Counted from the stretch's first letter, positions 43,670-53,638 are shown. The stretch is 64,000 nucleotides of DNA from Fischerella sp. JS2 (GCF_032393985.1 NZ_CP135918.1:6697724-6761723), one strand, 5' to 3'. Numbers and translations are program-made. The notes: generated by a model not told the origin, from the letters alone.

Positions 43670-45383
43670 ATGACCAATCCCAATCCTCGTGATGTGCAGG
43701 TTTTACCAATTGCGACAAATACAACTGTGCTGCGCGCGCAGTTGGACACGCCTGCGGTTTGAAATTGAATATGCACTAGCTAGAGGTACAACCTCTAACT
43801 CTTACGTAATCAGTGGTGATAAAGTTGCAGTTATCGATCCACCACCGGAAACTTTCAGCTTAATTTATTTAGATGCACTCAGGCAGTGTTTGAATGATTG
43901 GGAACGGTTGGATTATGTGATTATCGGTCACTTTAATCCTAACCGCGTCGCCACGCTCAAAGCACTTTTAGATCTAGTTCCCAAACTCACTTTTGTTTGT
44001 TCCCTTCCCTGTGCTGCTAATTTACGAGCAACTTTCCCCAATCGTGAACTGAAAATTATGACGATGCGAGGGAAAGAAACCCTTGATTTGGGTAAGGGTC
44101 ATGTTTTGAGATTCTTTCCTATCCCCAGTCCGCGCTGGCCAACAGGACTTTGTACCTACGACGAGCAAACTCAAATTCTCTACTCAAATAAGCTATTTGG
44201 AGCGCATCTTTGCGGTGATGAAGTCTTTGATGAAGACTGGGATCTGCTCAAAGAAGACCAGCGCTACTATTTTGACTGTTTGATGGCTCCCCATGCAACT
44301 CACGTGCAAGCTGCTTTAGAGAAATTATCAGAACTACAAGTGAGAATGTATGCTACTGTTCACGGGCCATTGATTCGCTACGGCTTGTTGGAATTAGCCA
44401 AAGCTTACGAAATCTGGAGTCAGTCACAAACTGAGCGTGAAATTAGTGTTGCCTTGCTTTATGCTTCAGCTTATGGTAATACTGCCACTCTTGCCCAAGC
44501 CTTTGCCTTGGGACTAACTAAAGGTGGAGTTGCTGTCGAGTCGATTAACTGCGAATTTGCTCAACCTGATGAAATTCGCGCTGCGATCGAAAAGTGTGAT
44601 GGCTTTATTATGGGTTCTCCTACTATTGGTGGGAATGCACCTACACCGATTCATACAGCTTTGGGTATTGTTCTCGCTGTTGGTGACAACACCAAACTGG
44701 CTGGTGTCTTTGGTTCCTACGGTTGGAGTGGTGAAGCCTTTGATTTAATTGAAGGCAAACTCAAAGATGCTGGTTATAAGTTTGGGTTTGAAACCTTAAA
44801 AGCAAGGTTTAAACCTACAGATGTCACCCTCAAAGAATGTGAAGAAATGGCGACAGATTTTGCTCAAGCCTTAAGAAGAGCGAAAAAACCACGTTTGACC
44901 CAAGCAGCAGCTACGCCTATGGAACAGGCTGTCGGTCGCATCGTTGGTTCTGTTTGCGTTGTCACAGCTAAGCAAGGTGAAGTTTCTACGGGTATGTTGG
45001 GAGCTTGGGTATCACAAGCAACTTTCAATCCCCCGGGAATTTCTGTTGCGATCGCCAAAGAACGAGCTGTTGAATCTATTCTGCATACAGGCGGCAAATT
45101 TGTTTTGAATATCTTGGGTGAAGAAAATTACCAAGATTATATGAAACACTTCCGCAAAAACTTTGCCCCAGGAGAAGATAGATTTAAGGACTTTTCCACA
45201 GCAGTTGCAGATAACGGCGCTGCCATTCTCACTGACTCTATAGCTTACCTGGAATGTTCAGTTAACAAACGCATGGAATGCGGCGATCATTGGGTTGTTT
45301 ATGCCGTTGTTGACAATGGTAAGTTATTGCAACCCGATAGCGTAACGGCTATCCATCATCGCAAAGCCGGCAATCATTATTAA
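43670..45383 (+). CDS. flv1: Flavodiiron protein, Flv1 type (non-canonical metal site), with a 5' frameshift
   Basis: The natural start is ATG 43670 (MTNPNPRDVQVLPIATNTTV). That frame ends at TGA 43760 because two bases are missing in the GC tract at 43731-43739; adding one GC unit restores VLRARSWTRLRFEIEYAL and continues to 45383. Downstream the protein is complete: metal-ligand positions are replaced (GHFNPNRV, SPRWPTG, SNKLFG), as in Flv1-type subunits, and flavodoxin and flavin-reductase domains follow. It would pair with the Flv3 product. As sequenced, only a restart (ATG 43689) would make the body, with an altered N-terminus. Confidence 0.85.
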
Positions 45384-45488
45384 TTTAGTTGTTGGTTGGT
45401 AGTTGGTGGTTATTTGGAATCATCAACTACTAATTTAACCCGTCAGAATAAGGTGTTCCAGAGTGAACTAGTCAAGGGTACAAATAAA

Positions 45489-46100
45489 TTAACCAATTGG
45501 ATAATTGCCAGGATTGACAGCATGAATAAACTCACTGCCTGACGTAGGAAAACCTCGTTTATAACATGCTTCTTGTGGTTGACCCCATCCCAACTGCAAA
45601 ATTATTTCTAAAAAGTTAGATTTTTCAAAACAACATATATTTGCCCATTCTGTTCTTTGGGCAATTCTATCAACGTCAGCTTTAATTATTTGTTGATATT
45701 GCTTACCATTATTAACACTCAAATATAAATTCATTTCTAAAGTGACTTCATTCCAAAATTTCAAAAGCGAATTTTTTGCCGCTTTTAATATATCTAAGTC
45801 ACCAGATAAAGCTATCAATTGCGAGTCTACTTCGGGATAACTAATGGTTTTGCCTTTAACAGTTACCTCACGCCAAATAATGCCAGAGACGAGATATTCT
45901 TTTTGATATTCATGGATAGCTGCTTTAAAATCTTGATAGGCAGTGAACTTTTGTAGCCCATCTGTTCTAATAAATTGATCAATAACAGGATTGCCAGAGA
46001 CATTTACCTCTAATTTGAGGCGATCGCCCTTTAAGCAAGCTTGGCGTTCGGCTGCCAAAATTTTAATTAAATCCTCTGTAGTATAAACCTTTGACACCAT
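45489..46100 (-). CDS. Conserved-type hypothetical protein
   Basis: This soluble protein of about 203 residues starts MVSKVYTTEDLIKILAAERQ (ATG 46100; 46112 is alternative but lies in a tandem repeat). It has no signal peptide or membrane helix and mixes helices and strands. The N-terminal EDLIKILAAERQACLKGDRL and later IKADVDRIAQRTEWANICCFE are the most structured segments. I do not recognise the family. It is convergent with flv1 and 100 bp from it, so context gives no function. Confidence 0.6.
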   Translation of the reverse strand: MVSKVYTTEDLIKILAAERQACLKGDRLKLEVNVSGNPVIDQFIRTDGLQKFTAYQDFKAAIHEYQKEYLVSGIIWREVTVKGKTISYPEVDSQLIALSGDLDILKAAKNSLLKFWNEVTLEMNLYLSVNNGKQYQQIIKADVDRIAQRTEWANICCFEKSNFLEIILQLGWGQPQEACYKRGFPTSGSEFIHAVNPGNYPIG

Positions 46101-46110
46101 AAAGCACTTC

Positions 46111-46182
46111 ATTAGTCATTGGTCAATGGTCATTTGTCATTTGTCATTAGTCATTAGTCATTAGTCATTTGTCATTGGTTAT
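46111..46182. repeat. Heptameric short tandem repeat tract
   Basis: About ten heptamers of the type TCATTAG / TCATTTG / TCATTGG run in tandem, as in the short tandemly repeated sequences of heterocystous cyanobacteria. The tract begins at the 5' end of the hypothetical gene. Confidence 0.85.
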
Positions 46183-46292
46183 TCTCCTTTACTTTCTATG
46201 CTGATTTGGATATTTTCTCTGATACTTTTTGAATATGCAGTAGCAAGTTGTACTAAAAATTTAGGGCAGACTAAATTTGTCTGCCCCGAGAT

Positions 46293-46880
46293 TTATTGTG
46301 TCAACTCACTATTTAACTCATTGAAGGAACGCCGTTTTAATTCCAATGATTTGGAACTTGGTAATAAATCAAACACTTCCCGCAGTCGAGCATCTACTTC
46401 TTCATACGGTACTTGACCTGTCTTATTCAAGACTAATTTTCCGGACTGATCAAACAGGGCAATTTGTGGAACGCTACCAGAGTAATAATAACCTGGCTCT
46501 GTGGAATTATAGGTTTGCGTGGGTAAAATCGTATCTACATTGACAGGAATTATCTCTGTAGCAATACCATAAAATGCTTGCAAACGTGAGACAACAATTG
46601 CATATTCTTTGCAATCACTACTGTCATCAACATAGAAAACCAATAATGCTGGTTTATGTTCCTTTAAGGCTGTTGCTAGTGTAGCTCTGGGTGGAACCAG
46701 TGAACCATTACCAGCATAAACTACAAAGACGTTGCCATCATACTTGTCATCTTTAAGACCTGCAAAAGCTGGTGGCGTACTTAGGAAAAACAGGCACACA
46801 AGCAGCAAAAAAACGGACAAAAAACACTGCCAGTTAAGAAAAAAAATTGGTAAAAATTGCAACTTTATGCCTTTCATCAA
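46293..46880 (-). CDS. Thylakoid membrane photosystem I accumulation factor (thioredoxin-like)
   Basis: This 195-residue protein has a membrane anchor or signal (LSVFLLLVCLFFLSTPPAFA, about residues 20-40) and a thioredoxin-like lumenal/periplasmic domain (FVVYAGNGSLVPPRATLATALKEHKPALLVFYVDDSSDCKEYAIV). VPQIALFDQSGKLV matches the cis-Pro strand. A single Cys replaces the usual CxxC. It resembles the Synechocystis Slr1796-type family linked to photosystem I accumulation. Short tandem repeats lie downstream of its stop. Confidence 0.75.
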   Translation of the reverse strand: MMKGIKLQFLPIFFLNWQCFLSVFLLLVCLFFLSTPPAFAGLKDDKYDGNVFVVYAGNGSLVPPRATLATALKEHKPALLVFYVDDSSDCKEYAIVVSRLQAFYGIATEIIPVNVDTILPTQTYNSTEPGYYYSGSVPQIALFDQSGKLVLNKTGQVPYEEVDARLREVFDLLPSSKSLELKRRSFNELNSELTQ

Positions 46881-47344
46881 AAGGAACCTTTTAACCTCTA
46901 TTTTTGTCAGTGGATGCTGAATTCAGCACATCATATTATGACGCTTGCTACCAATTTTTAAGATAACGCTTCTTGTGCTGGGATTGACGCGATCGCTTAT
47001 TTTTCATGAAATTACCCGACTGGCGGCGAATCCCACCCGCTATGAATAGAAAAACAAGTCAAATCTTTTTCCCTTGTAGCCTAGAAAGTAACCTCACCCC
47101 TAGCCCCTCTCCTTGCTAAGGAGAGGGGTATTCGATAGGATGGGGTGAGGTTTTTTCATGCTTGGTGCTGAAATTTTTTTATGGGGAATGATATCGCTTT
47201 CTGCCTTGTTTTTTAAGAGTGCGATCGCTTCTGATCTCTCCCCATCTCCCCATCACCCCACCTCCCCATCACCCCTCACACTCCCCCCACCCTCTTCCTA
47301 AATTTTGAATTTTGAATTGTTTTCTCCCCACCTCCCCACCTCCT
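46881..47344. other. Intergenic region with a CCTCACCCC palindromic repeat
   Basis: The 464 bp hold two HIP1-related sites, a palindromic repeat at about 47092-47150 (ends CCTCACCCC and GGGGTGAGG, inner CCCCTCTCCTT/AAGGAGAGGGG) and a C-rich run of CCCCATCACCCC-type units at about 47240-47345. The palindromic repeat is followed by T6 on the plus strand. No gene was seen. Confidence 0.6.
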
Positions 47345-50300
47345 CTACTCGCCTTGCAACTTCTGCAACTCCTCAGGTGTAAACGGGTTTTTACCAGCCT
47401 TTAAATCTTTTACCCAACTTTGCCGTTTTACTTTCGCCTGGGGATCATCAATTGATTTGATGTATGCTTCAAAATCTTCAATAGCGCCCTTGGTGTCGCC
47501 AGTTAATGCCCTTGCCAAACCGCGACTATCACGGATATTACCATCATCAGGTACGAGGGACACAGCTTTTTCACAGGCAAACATCACATCTTTAGCGTAA
47601 CCACGTAAACTACCTTCCCAACACAAACTATTCCAAGAAATAGCCAAGGTTTGTTTGGATGGTTGTAATTTTTCAATTTCTGTGTGTGTTGCCACAGCTT
47701 TTGTGAAATCACCCTGTTTTAAAGACTCTTGTGCTTTAGGAATTAAATTTTGTTTATTAATTAAACCTTCTGCTGTTAGCTGTTTGGCAACGAATTCAGC
47801 GTTATCTTGCACACCTTCAGTATATGGATCAAGATCGATTTTAGGGTCGAGTTTCTGTGCTTGTTTCAAGCTTTTGAAAGTACCAGAAAAATCACCTTGG
47901 ATTGCCTGTTCAATACCTTGAGTCACAAAAGCAGGGGCTGCTTTGACTTCGGGATTAATATCTAACTTAGAGTCCCACTTTTTCGCTTTTTGAAACTTAG
48001 CAACTGCTTCTTCATATTTACCCTCTGTTGCTAATTTCTCACCTTGGGCAACTAAAGTAGGGGCTGCTGCTAAAAACAAAGATTGATTTTGACAAACTTT
48101 GAGTTTTTCTAAAGTCTCTGGATGAGAAATGAAATATTGTTGTAACTGACTGCAACCCCGCGAGAGGACATCATCTATATTTAAACGCCAAAGTTTGACT
48201 GTTTTATCAGCACTTCCAGAAGCGAGGACTTTACCATCACTGCTAAATACAAGGCTGGTGACAAAAGAAGTATGTCCTGTGAGGGTGCGAATTTCTTTGC
48301 CAGTGGCGACGTTCCAAAGTTTGATGGTATTGTCATTGCTACCGGAAGCTACAAATTTGCCATCTGGACTAAACACGACACTTTTGACAAGATTGCTATG
48401 TCCAGTGAGAGTTTGAATAACTTTTCCACTAGCGATATCCCAGAGTTTGATTGTTTTATCAGAACTACCAGCAGCAAGTATTTTACCATCCGGGCTAAAT
48501 GCAATGCTTGTCACCGAACTGCCATAGGTGAGGGTTTTGATGATTTTACCAGTGGCAATATCCCAAAGTTTGATGGTTTTGTCATCACTACCAGAAGCCA
48601 GTATTTTGCCATCTGGGCTGAATTTGAGAGTTGCGATCGCACCACTGTGATCAGATAAACTGAAAATTTCCTTGCTGGTGGCAATATCCCAGAGTTTGAT
48701 CCTGTTGTAACTACCAGAAGCAAGTATTTTGCCATCCGGGCTAAATCCAATACTACTAATATAAGAATCATACCCAGTTAGAGTTGTGATGGTTTTGCCA
48801 GTAGTCACATCCCAGAGTTTAATGGTTTTGTCACCACTACCAGAAGCAATTGTTTTGCCATCTGGACTAAATGCAACACTTATAACACCAGCGCTATCTT
48901 CTAAAAGGCTATTAGTAGCTTTGCCAGTATTGGCATCCCAGAGTTTGATCCAGAGTTTGATCCTGTTGTCAGAAATACTATAAGCAAGTATTTTGCCATC
49001 TGGACTAAATCCGATGCTACTGATCCCAGATTCATGCTCATTTAAGGTTTTAATATTTTGACTATTGGTGAAGTCCCAAATTTTAATCTTGTAGTCGTAA
49101 CCAGTAGAAGCAATCAGATTACCATCCGGGCTAAATGCTACCTTTGTGACACTACTATCATGCCCATTTATGGTCTGGGTCGCTTTACCAGTAGTGACAT
49201 CCCAGAGTTTGATTGTTTTGTCATAACTACCAGAAACAATAGTATTGCTATCAGGGCTAAATGCTACAGAATTGATTGAACTGCTGTTTCCTGTGAAAGT
49301 TTTGGCTTTACCAGTGGTAACATCCCAAAGTTTGATTGTCTTGTCATCGCTACCAGAGGCAATCATATTGCCATCTGGACTAAATGCTACACTAGTGACC
49401 CTATCGACATGCCCAGTCAGAGTTTTGATCGCTTTACCAGTAGTGACATCCCAAAGTTTGATTGTATCGTCCGAACTACCGGAAGCAAGGATTTTGCCAT
49501 CGGGGCTGAATACAATGCTATTTACCAAATCAGTATGTTCGGAGAGGTTTTTGATGACTTTACCTGTAGCGAGATCCCAAAGTTGGATAATGTTGTTAAG
49601 ACTGCGGGAAGCAAGGATTTTGCCATCAGGACTAAATATTAGTTCATAAATCGAATTATTTTGACTGGATAGGGTTTTGAAGACTTTACCAGTAGTAACA
49701 TCCCAAAGTTTGATGGTTTTGTCATAACCGCCAGAAGCAATTATTTTGCCATCGGGGCTAAACGCAATGGTTTTTTCACTTTCATTACCACTCAGAGTTT
49801 TGATAACTTGACCTGTAGTGAGATCCCAAAGTTTGATTGTATTATCACTGCTAAGAACTATTGTTTTGCCATCCGGGCTAAATGCAAAAGTGGTACTGGT
49901 AATAGCGCTAGAATCTCCAAAGGAATTTTTCTGTTGAATCTGCGCCAAAATATCTTGAATGCTGAGGATGGGACTAAAAGCAGGATAATCAACAATAGAT
50001 TGCTTTTGATTCACCAAACTTTTGAGGCTTTGTCCCGCTTCCATCGCCATTAATAAACCATCAATTTGATTCCATTTAAATCTTTCGATGGCGTTGTTAC
50101 CAAGTCTTTCGGCTTCGATCGCACTAAAAGCCCTTTGTCTAGCTTGTTCTGTGAATGTTGCTACCACCACAGCCCCCAGCAGCGACAATCCTAAAATACC
50201 AGCGCCAATGTAAGTTTGTCGCCGGGCTTTGTGTCGCGCTGACTCTAAAATTTGCCTTGCCTGTTTCTCTGCTTCTAAGGCAGTTTGCATTTTGCGCTTA

Positions 50301-51748
50301 TCTAATTCTTGGCTAGCAGCTAAATATTGATAATCTAAATCGCTTAAACTTTTGCCAAATGCCCAGGCTTGGGCATCCTGTAACGCTTGCCCACGTAATA
50401 ACCAAGATTCATCTTTATTGCTGCGAACCCATGCTTCTAATGCTTCGGCGTAGGGACGTAAATCTGCTAACACCTTTATCACCCAGTTTTGGTTAAAAAC
50501 AGCTTCGTAAATCCGGTTGTATACTTTTAACTTTCCTTCCCGTTCTACCACCAACCCCGTCAGCCGTAATTCCATATGTTCGGGGCTATTATCACATTCT
50601 AATTCTCCGTACTGCAAAATTTCCTGGTATAATCCTAACCATCGACACGCTTTTTGCTCATTCCTGAGGATGCGATCGCGAATTGTCCGCAAATGTTCTG
50701 GTTCGTCGTGAAATTCCCAATTTTCAATTATTCGCGATTTGACGACTGCTTCTACCCACTCTTTCGTATAGACTTCTCTGCTAGTGAGGGGGAGAATATC
50801 TCCTCCGAACTCTCTCCCATCAAGAAAGTCAAAAAATTCCCCCCCTTCTTTCGTAGGGAAGGGGGTAGGTCTATTTTCTCCCAACTTCTCAATATAAGAC
50901 CCCTGCCCGCAAGCGGGCAGGGGAGTGACATCGCCCCTCTCCTTAGTAAGGAGAGGGGTTGGGGTGAGGTTAATCACCAATTGGCACAACTTCTGTGTCA
51001 AAAACGGCTGTCCACCAGTCCAAGCTAAAATCTCTGCCATCACAGCCTGGGGGTTAGTCACTTTTCCTACCAATCCTTGCGTCAGTGAATCAACTTCTTC
51101 TAACTTAAATCCTTGCAATTCAATTGCCCTTCCAATATTAAACGGTGTGCGCTTTTTATCTGTGATCAAATCACTAGGAGTTGCCACACCGATTAACACA
51201 AACGTTAAACGATTGTAAACTGGCTGATCCGCACGCTGGTTGTAAAAGTTGCGTATGACTGCAAAAAAATCTTCAATCGGAAAACTCAAACTCAGCACAC
51301 TATCGATTTCATCAACAAAAATCACTATTTGTTGAGATATTTCAACCAGCAAAATTTCTTCAATAAACTTGCTGAATCTTTGCACTGGCGACAGCAACTC
51401 ATGCTCATTCCACCAGCTTTCTAAATCAAAATTGTCATATAAATTTAAACTACCCACCAAGCTATCAATTACCCCTGCATACCATTGTTGAGGGGTAATA
51501 TCCCAAGTGCCAATTGCTGTAATATCAATCGCTGCACAAGCAATTCCCTGTTGTTGCAACCTCTGCATTGTTCTTACCCGCAGGCTAGATTTGCCCATCT
51601 GGCGTGAGTTGAGGACATAACAGAACTCTCCTGCTATCAGTGCTGTATATAAATCCTCGTCTGCCTGCCGTGTTACATAGGTGGGAGAATTAGCTGGTAA
51701 ACTCCCCCCTACTTGGTATTGGTAGGTTAGGTTTTGCTGTGCGTTCAT
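47345..51748 (-). CDS. AAA-like ATPase / 14x WD40 / TPR signalling protein
   Basis: This 1467-residue protein has an AAA-like ATPase domain (about 1-260) with P-loop SRQMGKSS and Walker [11 protein letters not shown], and a winged-helix-like region to about 460. A coiled coil and one membrane helix ([19 protein letters not shown], about 525) follow, then 14 WD40 repeats (about 615-1210), many almost identical ([20 protein letters not shown]), then TPR-like helices to the end. Such NTPase-WD40 proteins are frequent in Nostocales, are likened to NLR-type receptors, and their roles are unproven. Residues 260-328 are a palindromic-repeat insertion, and WD repeat 8 carries a 12-bp duplication (IKLWIKLWD). 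Confidence 0.85.
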   Translation of the reverse strand: MNAQQNLTYQYQVGGSLPANSPTYVTRQADEDLYTALIAGEFCYVLNSRQMGKSSLRVRTMQRLQQQGIACAAIDITAIGTWDITPQQWYAGVIDSLVGSLNLYDNFDLESWWNEHELLSPVQRFSKFIEEILLVEISQQIVIFVDEIDSVLSLSFPIEDFFAVIRNFYNQRADQPVYNRLTFVLIGVATPSDLITDKKRTPFNIGRAIELQGFKLEEVDSLTQGLVGKVTNPQAVMAEILAWTGGQPFLTQKLCQLVINLTPTPLLTKERGDVTPLPACGQGSYIEKLGENRPTPFPTKEGGEFFDFLDGREFGGDILPLTSREVYTKEWVEAVVKSRIIENWEFHDEPEHLRTIRDRILRNEQKACRWLGLYQEILQYGELECDNSPEHMELRLTGLVVEREGKLKVYNRIYEAVFNQNWVIKVLADLRPYAEALEAWVRSNKDESWLLRGQALQDAQAWAFGKSLSDLDYQYLAASQELDKRKMQTALEAEKQARQILESARHKARRQTYIGAGILGLSLLGAVVVATFTEQARQRAFSAIEAERLGNNAIERFKWNQIDGLLMAMEAGQSLKSLVNQKQSIVDYPAFSPILSIQDILAQIQQKNSFGDSSAITSTTFAFSPDGKTIVLSSDNTIKLWDLTTGQVIKTLSGNESEKTIAFSPDGKIIASGGYDKTIKLWDVTTGKVFKTLSSQNNSIYELIFSPDGKILASRSLNNIIQLWDLATGKVIKNLSEHTDLVNSIVFSPDGKILASGSSDDTIKLWDVTTGKAIKTLTGHVDRVTSVAFSPDGNMIASGSDDKTIKLWDVTTGKAKTFTGNSSSINSVAFSPDSNTIVSGSYDKTIKLWDVTTGKATQTINGHDSSVTKVAFSPDGNLIASTGYDYKIKIWDFTNSQNIKTLNEHESGISSIGFSPDGKILAYSISDNRIKLWIKLWDANTGKATNSLLEDSAGVISVAFSPDGKTIASGSGDKTIKLWDVTTGKTITTLTGYDSYISSIGFSPDGKILASGSYNRIKLWDIATSKEIFSLSDHSGAIATLKFSPDGKILASGSDDKTIKLWDIATGKIIKTLTYGSSVTSIAFSPDGKILAAGSSDKTIKLWDIASGKVIQTLTGHSNLVKSVVFSPDGKFVASGSNDNTIKLWNVATGKEIRTLTGHTSFVTSLVFSSDGKVLASGSADKTVKLWRLNIDDVLSRGCSQLQQYFISHPETLEKLKVCQNQSLFLAAAPTLVAQGEKLATEGKYEEAVAKFQKAKKWDSKLDINPEVKAAPAFVTQGIEQAIQGDFSGTFKSLKQAQKLDPKIDLDPYTEGVQDNAEFVAKQLTAEGLINKQNLIPKAQESLKQGDFTKAVATHTEIEKLQPSKQTLAISWNSLCWEGSLRGYAKDVMFACEKAVSLVPDDGNIRDSRGLARALTGDTKGAIEDFEAYIKSIDDPQAKVKRQSWVKDLKAGKNPFTPEELQKLQGE
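50765..50971 (-). repeat. Palindromic repeats inserted in frame in the WD40 protein gene
   Basis: About 207 bp contain two perfect 11-bp hairpins: 50900-50910 with 50913-50923 (CCCCTGCCCGC) and 50934-50944 with 50948-50958 (CCCCTCTCCTT). They also contain a GGGGTTGGGGTGAGG edge matching the intergenic repeats at 10332 and 47092. The region is translated as [20 protein letters not shown] and onward, Pro/Gly-rich and unlike the flanking ATPase domain. Confidence 0.75.
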
Positions 51749-51898
51749 GGGTTCCAGTTGGAATTGCTGAGACTGGACGTATTTAATAGTTATTAGTTAT
51801 ATCACTTGAGTAACAGTTCCTCCACCATATGCTTGATAGCTTGATAACTGACAACTGGTAACTGGTAACTGATTTAAATGCGATCGCCTTAATTATCT

Positions 51899-52296
51899 CT
51901 ACTTCTGAGAACCCAGCTTCGCTACTATATGTTTGCGAAGCCATTTAATAAATTCTTCCCGCCCTAATTCACCAGATGCTACTTTTAAAATTACTTGTTC
52001 TTGATCATCCACTGCTGCATTAATTTCAAAACCATGTAATACCAAAAAACTTCCATTGCAGCGTGATCAATGCGTTTATTACCATCTATAAAAGGATGAT
52101 TTTTAATTAGTGAAAAACCAAGTGCTACAGCTTTTTCAATAATGCTGGGGTAAAGTTCCTCTCCAGCAAATGTCATCTGTGGTTGAGCAATGGCTGATTC
52201 CAGTCCATTATGATGAGAAATACTTGCTGAACCACCAGATTGCTCAATAATGCGTTGATAAAGTTCTAATATCTCTTCTAAAGTGAGATAGCGCAT
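51899..52296 (-). pseudogene. doc: Doc-type (Fic fold) toxin with a one-base frameshift
   Basis: The start ATG 52296 overlaps the antitoxin stop by one base. The first 84 residues are good Doc: LTLEEILELYQRIIEQSGG, SHHNGLESAIAQP and the Fic-like core HPFIDGNKRIDHAAMEVF. At the A6 tract 52044-52049 one base is missing, so the frame turns to WYYMVLKLMQQ and stops at 51991. One extra base restores EVFLVLHGFEINAAVDDQEQ and a normal end at 51899. Doc phosphorylates EF-Tu; this copy should be inactive. The gene may have been silenced, or the base may be a sequencing slip. Confidence 0.85.
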
Positions 52297-52493
52297 CACG
52301 CCAAGCGTTTGTAAAGTTCAGTATTTTTCTTAAGTAAATAATCCATAGCATCTTGAAAGGATGCATCTGATTGTTTCAACAAATTTTCAACACCCATTAG
52401 CACTAATTCTTCTATCGATACACCAAGGCGATTAGCTGTTGCTTGTAGTTTTTCTAAGTCTTCATCAGGAATTTTGATAGTAATGCTGTTCAT
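52296..52493 (-). CDS. Antitoxin partner of Doc (ribbon-helix-helix-like)
   Basis: This 65-residue protein, MNSITIKIPDEDLEKLQATANRLGVSIEELVLMGVENLL, has the short strand plus two helices of ribbon-helix-helix/CopG-type repressors. A helical C-terminal tail (SFQDAMDYLLKKNTELYKRLA) would bind the toxin. It overlaps doc by one base. It looks intact, so the pair would now be an antitoxin without a working toxin. Confidence 0.75.
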   Translation of the reverse strand: MNSITIKIPDEDLEKLQATANRLGVSIEELVLMGVENLLKQSDASFQDAMDYLLKKNTELYKRLA

Positions 52494-52625
52494 CGCTAGG
52501 TCAAGCTATGAGGATAGAATCAATGTAGCACTGGAACTTTTTGATGCGATTGCTTGTTTTGAGTGAAGAGTACAGATAACAGTTAATTTGGCTAAACTGT
52601 TCCTAGATCATTAAAACACCCTGCT

Positions 52626-52868
52626 ATGTTGACAAAATACATACAAGCTGCTCTCCATAAAGCCAAGTACAAAATATTATCAGATGATGACATGTTTTAC
52701 AGAGAAATTCCCGAATTCCAGAGTGTTTGGGCAAATGCAGATACTTTAGAAGCTTGTAGAGAAGAATTAGCAGAAGTTTTGGAAGAGTAGATTTTATTGC
52801 GAGTTTCCCTAAATCTGCCATTACCTATAGTTGATGGCATAGAATTGTCAATTAAAGAAGTAGCATAA
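52626..52868 (+). pseudogene. hicB: HicB-like antitoxin with an internal stop codon
   Basis: ATG 52626 encodes MLTKYIQAALHKAKYKILSD, FYREIPEFQSVWANADTLEACREELAEVLEE, then TAG at 52788-52790. The frame goes on in the same phase as ILLRVSLNLPLPIVDGIELS to TAA 52866. HicB proteins normally have Trp at this place (E-W-I-L-hydrophobic), so TAG is most simply a TGG to TAG change. The frame then ends on the ACG of the hicA remnant, the usual overlap. Confidence 0.8.
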
Positions 52869-53071
52869 CGCCTACTTTTGGGACTATCAAGCGCCCTGAG
52901 TTAATCCACTATTTGAGACAATTAGGATTTGAGGGGCCATATTCTGGTAGCAAGCATCAATTTATGGTCAAGGATGATATTACCGTAAGAATACCAAATT
53001 ATACAAGTAAAAAAGCTAAGATCAAAAGATTAAACATCGTATCTCAAGCAAACAGTTATGTTACCTGTTAA
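52868..53071 (+). pseudogene. hicA: HicA-like toxin with lost start codon and altered C-terminus
   Basis: The frame begins ACG at 52868 where TAATG overlap geometry expects ATG: TPTFGTIKRPELIHYLRQLG, then FEGPYSGSKHQFMVKDDITVRIPN. This contains the HicA His (GSKH) and conserved Gly-rich segment. After RIPN the sequence (YTSKKAKIKRLNIVSQANSY) no longer looks like HicA. There is no other start nearby, so it should not be made. Its 3' end overlaps the start of the next antitoxin gene by 14 bp. Confidence 0.8.
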
Positions 53072-53273
53072 CAAAAAAATTGTGACTGATGAAGCAATGC
53101 GTCCTGTCGCAGTTTTGATTGATTATCAAGACTGGCAAAAAATTGAACAAATATTAAAAGATTATGAATCACAAAAACAAGTAAATTTTGATTTAAACCA
53201 ATATGCAGGTGTAATTACATTAACTCAAGACCCTTTAGAATATCAGCAGCAAATTAGGGATGAATGGAGTTGA
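53058..53273 (+). CDS. Antitoxin of the VapC-like pair
   Basis: In this 71-residue protein the N-terminus MLPVNKKIVTDEAMRPVAVLIDYQDWQKIEQIL is a Phd/YefM-like strand-helix pattern. The C-terminus YAGVITLTQDPLEYQQQIRDEW is the typical toxin-binding tail of antitoxins that precede PIN-domain toxins in cyanobacteria. It overlaps the toxin by 10 bp. It seems intact. Its start lies inside the hicA remnant, so the two loci were packed head to tail. Confidence 0.75.
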   Translation: MLPVNKKIVTDEAMRPVAVLIDYQDWQKIEQILKDYESQKQVNFDLNQYAGVITLTQDPLEYQQQIRDEWS

Positions 53274-53638
53274 CACAGCCTTTAATATTATTAAATACCA
53301 ATATAATACTCTACTTTTTGGGTGGTAGGTTAGCAAACCCATTAGCATCAGGACAATATTTGATTTCAGTGATTACTGAAATTGAATTGTTGTCTTATCC
53401 CAGCCTCAGCCCTGATGAAGAAACACAAATTGTTGATTTTTTAAATAAAATTTTAGTTGTTAGTATTGATAGTGATATCAAAAATTTAACCATTTCACTT
53501 CGCAAACAATATAGACTCTGGCTTCCAGATGCAATCATTGCTGCAACTGTACAATCTTTAAATGCAACCTTATTCACTAATGATGTCAAACTGACTAATG
53601 TCGCAGAGATTAACGTTCAGACAGTGCAATTAAAGTGA
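53264..53638 (+). CDS. VapC-like PIN-domain protein with substituted active-site residue
   Basis: In this 124-residue PIN domain the order of acidic motifs is clear: first strand LILLNTNIILYFL, then ISVITEIELLSYP (Glu), LPDAIIAATVQSL (Asp) and LFTNDVKL (Asp). The first motif should read LLDTN; here the codon is AAT (Asn), not GAT. That Asp binds the catalytic metal in PIN nucleases. The rest of the protein has normal length and sequence, so it may be a recently disabled toxin. Confidence 0.8.
   Translation: MELTQPLILLNTNIILYFLGGRLANPLASGQYLISVITEIELLSYPSLSPDEETQIVDFLNKILVVSIDSDIKNLTISLRKQYRLWLPDAIIAATVQSLNATLFTNDVKLTNVAEINVQTVQLK

Noticed and set aside
47655-49649. Antisense frames of 65-134 residues inside the WD40 gene
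   Set aside because: They repeat with the WD40 period and are read-outs of the sense repeats, not separate genes.
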